64,000 bases of DNA from Nectonema munidae (lineage: Eukaryota; Nematomorpha; Nectonematoida; Nectonematidae), in contig JAUIRK010000976.1 in assembly GCA_030549495.1 (NCBI GenBank), forward strand, positions 668,501-732,500, read 5' to 3'. Below are positions 58,944 through 64,000 of the stretch, piece after piece; position 1 is the stretch's first letter; each line of letters starts with the position of its first letter. The notes beneath the pieces are model-generated. The model was not told the DNA's origin and ran no database searches. It saw nothing but the letters and a program-made list of their open reading frames with translations. A program made the position numbers and the translations under genes.

Positions 58944-60520
58944 ATGGATGAAAATATTTTTTTAATTCTTGAGAAAGAACTCAAAAAAGATGATAGTAGT
59001 GATGAACATTCAAAAGATCTTTCAGATTCAAATTGAACATGATTCCGCTGTTGATTTTGACTCTGATGAATGCAATGATACACATGATCATTACAGTCTT
59101 TCTATTGAGAAAAATGTAGACTCAGCTTTCAAGCATGATAGGTTAGATGAATTCTATTTTGCAAAGGATGGAACAAAGTGGAATTCTAGACCTTCTTATA
59201 AAAGTAAGACTTTAAAACATAATGTAATCAAGTCTCGTTTAAAATCTAGGAACTTACCTAATTCTTTGAATGAAATTTAGGATGTTTTTAGTTTATTTTT
59301 GCCACACAGTCTTCTAACTAAAATTGTAGAGTGTAGCAATATGGAAGCAAGAAGGGTGTATGAAAAATCCAATAAAAGTGAATGGCAACAAACCGATAAT
59401 CATGAGATTCTTGCCTTTATTGGCTTGATACTTGTTGCTGGCAATTTGAGACAAAACAATCTCGCGCTAGAAAAGATCTGGGATCGAAGATATGGCTGGC
59501 CTATTTTAGCTGTCAACCGTTTTATCACATTTGATGACAAACATACTAGGTCTTCAGTGAAAACTTCTGACAAGTTAGCTCCAATACGCGAAGTATTCGA
59601 AGAAATTACTAAGTTGCTCTTGAGATATTATACCCCAGGCGAATGTCTTATTGTAGACGAACAATTAATTCCTTATAGAGGTCGCTGTCCATTCACACAG
59701 TATCTTCCAAGCAAGCCGAATAAATATGGGATGAAAGTGTTTTAGATATGTGATTTGAAGACTTTTTATTCGTTGAAAGCAAATCCATATTTTGGAAGGG
59801 AATCTCATATTCGCCAAGTAGGCTTGGCTCAAAAAGTAGTTTTGGAACTTTCATCTACTTTCAACCAAAGTGGTAGGAACATCACTGTTGACAACTTTTT
59901 TACAGATTTGAAATTAGCTCCAATATTATTACAAAACCCAAGGCCTGACTTTAGTTGGTACACTCCGAAAAAATAAAACTTTCAAACCCAAAGTGTTCCT
60001 TGAAACAAAATATAGACAAGTGAAAATTTCTCTTTTTGGATTTAACAAAAATATTACTTTAGCTTCTTACATACCAAAAAAGAACAAAAGAGTGCTGTTT
60101 TTGTCAAGTATGCATCACAGTGACGATGTGTCAGAAAATGAAGAAAAAAAACCTGAGATAAATTTATATTACAATTTTTATAATTTGTTAGACGTTGCAG
60201 CTATAGCGGCTTTTATAATATGGGTTCATAAATATCCATCATGGGAAAAAAGTAGAAAGTTCAAACATAGAACTTTAACTTTTAAGTCACATCCAAAAAC
60301 GAATTGAAAGCAAAAAGCTGCAGGGAACAGAAAAAAATGCTCTTGAATTAGTAGGCTTTAATTTCCAAAATGTACAAACAGTGGAGACTTTGCAATCCCC
60401 AAGAAGGAGGTGTTAGATTTGTCCCTCAGTAAAAGAGAGAAAAAGCCAACAAGTTTGTTTTCATTGTAATAAAAACGTTTGTGGAGAAAACTCAACATCA
60501 AAAAGAATTCGTATCAACGA
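58944..60520 (+). pseudogene. piggyBac transposase remnant (PGBD-like)
   Basis: ATG at 58944 (MDENIFLILEKELKKDDSS). A frame change near 59030 leads to the acidic EHDSAVDFDSDECNDTHDHY. The DDE_Tnp_1_7 body follows at 59299-59745: ILAFIGLILVAGNLRQNNLA, IWDRRYGWPILAVNRF, CLIVDEQLIPYRGRCPFTQY (first catalytic D) and LPSKPNKYGMKVF. A TAG at 59743-59745 interrupts what is normally KFW. It then reads GRNITVDNFFTDLKLAPILL (second D, 59755-59976). After a further frame change 59993-60307 gives LASYIPKKNKRVLFLSSMH and DVAAIAAFIIW. A C-terminal Cys-rich finger scrap (CFHCNKNVCGEN) follows at about 60450-60500. At least four breaks. It is more decayed than element 1. Confidence 0.9.
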
Positions 60521-60532
60521 CTAATATTATAG

Positions 60533-60588
60533 ACGAGCCGGTCCCGTGGTCGTTTCTCGCTTCGTTCGAACAACGAGGACCGGCCTCG
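60533..60588. repeat. GC-rich hairpin
   Basis: GAGCCGGTCC pairs with GGACCGGCCTC (one bulge), and inner TCGTT with AACGA. The loop contains the 8-bp palindrome GTTCGAAC. It stands out sharply in the AT-rich surroundings. Confidence 0.7.
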
Positions 60589-61126
60589 AAACATTTTGGA
60601 AGTTCCAACCAAATTTAATTTCAACGTTTAATTCCAAAGTGAAAAGGGGTGATTTTGAAAGTGCTTAAATTCTATCTGTTGATGATAAATGGATTATAAT
60701 CAGGGGCGCACATCCGGGGGGCGAGGAGGGGGGGGGGCCCCCCCCCCCCCCGCAATAATTTTTTATAAATAAGAGTTGCTGCTTGTTTATAAAACATGTA
60801 TGATGATCGCATTTTTCTTATCGAACATATTTTACAGACGATGTGTGAGAGCTATATAATAAAAATCCATTGCTTCAATATGCACACAATAAGTCAGCAA
60901 TGTTTATCACAGTGTCTCCTCTTTATAGTATTTTTGGGCAAACACATGTTGATGATCCACTAGATTTTCTCATCTTCTGTCACAGTGATTCTATTTCTCT
61001 TTCTCTCTCCTCTGTTTTTCTCTTCCGCTTTCTCTGCTAAAACTCAACCATTCACTCAAGCTCTCTTATTTCATTCAAGCCCTCTCTCTTGTTAAGCTCT
61101 CCTATCTCATTCAGCTCTCTCCTCTC

Positions 61127-61324
61127 CAGTGACGTAGCTAGGTTGGGGCATGAGGGGCCGTGCCCACACTCCTATGTACCGCATGGTGCCCCCATGCATC
61201 TTATGCGATATCAGTTTTTGAAAATTTCTCCAATGAAAGGGTCAAGAAAATATAAATAATGTTGCGCAAGTTTTTTGTTTTTAAATTTTGCCCCTTCTAT
61301 CAACTTTTTTTGGCTACACCACTG
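61127..61324. mobile_element. Nested 200-bp MITE in hAT copy 3
   Basis: The ends are CAGTGACGTAGCTAGG and, from the right, CAGTGGTGTAGCC. It is the same element as at 18261-18462, at the same position in the host hAT sequence. It must therefore have inserted before copies 1 and 3 separated. Confidence 0.85.
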
Positions 61325-61822
61325 CTTCTGTCTAATTTGCATTTAGAGTTAAATTAAAATAGTTTTCAATCGTTACAATTTTATATCAATGAATATTGTT
61401 GGACTCGCGCTAAGATTTTTTTTCAACAAAGGTCATTTAATCTTTATCACAACGTTTCCTACATTTTGTAACATTTGAAAACTTTAATTTTTTGAATAGT
61501 TATTTGGGAATGAATATTTTGATTATCTATTCAGTTTAAAACAAGAATACTCTATTTGCTTAATATTTGAGCAGAGATATTTTTTATAATGTTCGATTGT
61601 TAAATTTTATAAGTAACACTGTACATAATTAATTAAATCATTTTTTTACCAAAATTTGTTGATTATAATAAAAATATAATATTGTAACAAAATGTTTCAG
61701 TTGTTAAAAATATACTTGATCTATTTATGACAGCTGTCAGAATTTTATTTGTAGACAGAAATATTCAAAAAATGCAATGATTTTCTTTTCTCGTATACTT
61801 TGATTTATGTTATTTTGGTCCT

Positions 61823-62043
61823 CGGACATTTCGCCCCATTATTTTCATAAGACAATTCGTCCCATGGACAATTCGCCCCATTATTTTCATAAGACAGTTC
61901 GTCCCATGGACAATTCGCTCCATTATTTTCATAAGACAGTTCGTCCCATGGACAATTCGCCCCATTATTTTCATAAGACATTTTGTTTCACGGACAATTC
62001 GCCCCGTTATTTTCATGAGACATTTTGTCTCATGGACAATTCT
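61823..62043. repeat. 42-bp minisatellite, five units
   Basis: The TCGCCCC marker starts at 61831, 61873, 61915, 61957 and 61999, an exact 42-bp period. Because 42 is a multiple of three, both strands carry an open repetitive frame (14-residue unit HYFHKTVRPMDNSP on the plus strand), which is a by-product of the repeat and not a gene. Copy 1 has a single unit. Confidence 0.92.
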
Positions 62044-62449
62044 AAAAAATTAAGAGATAAATTGATTAATTTGAAATAATTTAGTAGAGATAAAATAAAC
62101 AAGAATATAAAATTTTTTAATAATTTTACACACATGTCATATAATAAGCAAAGATGGATGCAACTAATAGCCTATGAGACAATTTGTCAGGGGGCAAATT
62201 GTCTATGGGGCGAAATGTTTGTCGACCGTTAATTTTATAATTATAAGGGCTAGCTACTTAAAGGTTGGCTTTTGCTGCTTATAAAAACTTGAAAATATCA
62301 AATAAACTCTAATTCTTTATGCCTCCTATTATTTTTAAATTATTCTGAGAACAGACGGTTCCATTTTAAAATAGTGAAAATTGCTTTATTAGTTTATTTT
62401 GTTTCCTTTCTCTTTTATGTTAATTATGTAGCAAATTTTTCAATTTTGA

Positions 62450-62625
62450 GTAAAAGGTAAGGTGCAGCTTATGTATTTTCATTGACCAGGCACTGATGTA
62501 CCGCTTATGTCAAATTATGAACAAATTCGTATCGATGAGGAATCGAATCCAGAGGCTTCCGTGCTATGTCCATCATCTCAACCAACCTGCTATGCCACCC
62601 ATAGAGTATGCTGTAGGGGATACGT
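62450..62625 (-). mobile_element. tRNA-related SINE segment in hAT copy 3
   Basis: Minus strand: the A-box-like TGGCATAGCAGG (62586-62597) and B box GGATTCGATTCC (62539-62550) are about 35 bp apart, as in tRNA promoters with a longer variable arm. A tRNA-unrelated body of about 90 bp shared with copy 2 follows. It would be a Pol III promoter if intact. Confidence 0.6.
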
Positions 62626-63377
62626 CAACTTAGTTTTCAAAAAACTTAAGTTATGCTCTAAAATTTTTTAGTTTTTGTTGAAGTTCTATAACTTTTTCTG
62701 ATAAAATGCCCCCTGAAAAAATGTCTCCAGACAAAATCCCCCCTAATTTTTGATTTTCAGAATTTTTTTAATTATATAAATATTTTTATTTGGTACCGTT
62801 TTGAAAGGCTAAATTTTTAATCTATAGGGTTTTTTCTTTATAAAGTTCTTGAAAACAATAGCAAAGGTGCAGATTTGTGGGAATGTATTCTTAAAATCAG
62901 TTAAAATACAAATTATATTTAGAAAGTGTTCTGATACACACAAAGTCCAAAAATATTTGCTGTTTTATAAAAAAAAATTTTTTTAATTTTAATAATTTTT
63001 TGAAATTTTAAATTGGGGCATTTTTTCCTAATTTTAAATTGGGGCAATTTTTCGGGGCCATTTTTTCCTACTTTTTAATCGAGGGCATTTTTTCCTACTT
63101 TTTAATTGGGGGCATTTTTTCTGCGCACCATATTCGATATGCAAATTTAATTAAAATATTTTCGCTGGAAGTATAGTATTTAAATTCACCAATTTTGTAA
63201 AAAAAATATAAAGTAGTCTTATAAATTTAGGTATGCGCTGAATACACTCTATTTTAAAGGATTGCTTGAATATTTGGTCTCCCGTGGTATTTCCAGACCA
63301 CTAATTTTGAAAATTGCAAGAAAAAAATTTCGCCCCCCCCCCCAATAATTTTGAGTATTTGCGCCCCTGATTATAAT

Positions 63378-63813
63378 ATGAAGTATTATCAATAAAACTT
63401 TTTAATTACTTTTTCATCAGCGAGTTGGGAGGGATAATTTAGACGAATTGAGCAGTTTTCTTTACGTCCATTAGTCCTTATTGTCTATCCAACTTTTTGC
63501 ATAAAAAATTATTATGTTTTCAAGATTTATATCATAAAAAATAACTGTATAATTAAAAAAAATTGTTTTTGACACTCTAAGGCGGAAGTCTAGATAAAAT
63601 AAGCATTTAAGCCAGCCATATCCAATTAGTTGGAAATAACAGTCATTGACCAGATAAAACTGGCACGGTACGTAGAATACATATTCATCTGATTTGCTTT
63701 ATCTACATCACACTTTTACTTATTGTACACAAGCATTGACTCTGGTTTTTTATGACGTAAAAGTAACACAAATTCAATTTCCGGGAACCCGGGATTAATA
63801 TTTTCAAATTATT
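63378..63813. other. AT-rich region, nothing seen
   Basis: No element end, gene or RNA recognised between hAT copy 3 and the CA array. Confidence 0.5.

Positions 63814-64000
<187 letters not shown>

Larger units (their letters stand above)
58590..60600 (+). mobile_element. piggyBac element 2, decayed
   Basis: The left end follows TTAA (58586-58589): CCCTCATCCGATAAAAGCGG then GTCTGATAGCCCCG, a piggyBac-style CCC start with a subterminal partial palindrome. The transposase body follows. The right end is not resolved; a GC-rich hairpin at 60533-60588 may belong to it. It ends about 100 bp before hAT copy 3. Confidence 0.7.
60701..63369 (-). mobile_element. hAT-family copy 3, both ends and target duplication intact
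   Basis: A 2669-bp element flanked by perfect 8-bp duplications ATTATAAT (60693-60700, 63370-63377). The inverted ends are CAGGGGCGCACATCCGGGG and, from the right, CAGGGGCGCAAATACTC followed on both sides by G/C homopolymers. It is inverted relative to copies 1 and 2. It contains the nested MITE (61127-61324), a five-unit 42-bp minisatellite and a tRNA-like SINE segment. There is no transposase, so it is non-autonomous. This is the best reference for the family. Confidence 0.92.

Noticed and set aside
61807-62079. Open frames of 68-90 residues with a HYFHKTVRPMDN repeat
   Set aside because: They are an automatic product of the 42-bp minisatellite and are open on both strands.

Overview
This is a strongly AT-rich, intron-rich animal nuclear window dominated by DNA transposons. 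Two conserved eukaryotic genes can be read through their splice sites. SNRNP40, a U5 snRNP WD40 protein, lies on the minus strand at 58-11107 and is missing its N-terminal exon(s) and C-terminal end. Twinfilin lies on the plus strand at 16128-39491 and is complete from ATG to stop. They are arranged head to head around about 5 kb of intergenic DNA. Protein divergence, the small exons and the mix of Tigger, piggyBac, hAT, MULE and CR1/jockey-like LINE elements suggest an arthropod. A copepod such as a sea louse would fit, but the sequence alone does not prove this.

Layout. 1-11.1 kb: SNRNP40. Its intron between the third and fourth visible exons is 8.2 kb long and holds an unrecognised intronless gene (3654-4295, same strand, own poly(A) signal), a nearly whole Tigger/pogo element (5002-6932, TA target duplication) and a broken MULE transposase (7390-8516). 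The intron between the fifth and sixth visible exons holds two rearranged partial copies of the fourth exon, plus a small TTAA-flanked MITE. 11.1-16.1 kb: intergenic DNA with a 117-bp tandem duplication and a short hAT element (14653-16016) that was itself hit by a 5'-truncated LINE. 16.1-39.5 kb: twinfilin, 11 coding exons giving 338 residues. Its third intron looks like a minor-spliceosome (U12) AT-AC intron. Its larger introns carry two copies of one roughly 2.65-kb hAT family, a piggyBac element nested in one of them, a hAT MITE, a hAT transposase scrap and a Tigger MITE. 39.5-51.5 kb: mostly featureless AT-rich DNA with two weakly supported exon-like segments and small MITEs. 51.5-57 kb: a decayed minus-strand LINE split by a 2.4-kb satellite-rich insertion with G-rich inverted ends. 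58.6-60.6 kb: a decayed second piggyBac. 60.7-63.4 kb: a third copy of the hAT family with a perfect 8-bp target duplication. 63.8-64.0 kb: a long (CA)n array running off the window.

The three hAT-family copies share internal modules: a tRNA-like SINE, a nested 200-bp MITE and a minisatellite seed. One copy keeps the empty site of the nested MITE, so the order of insertions can be read directly. I saw no retrovirus, LTR element, Polinton, toxin gene or CRISPR array.
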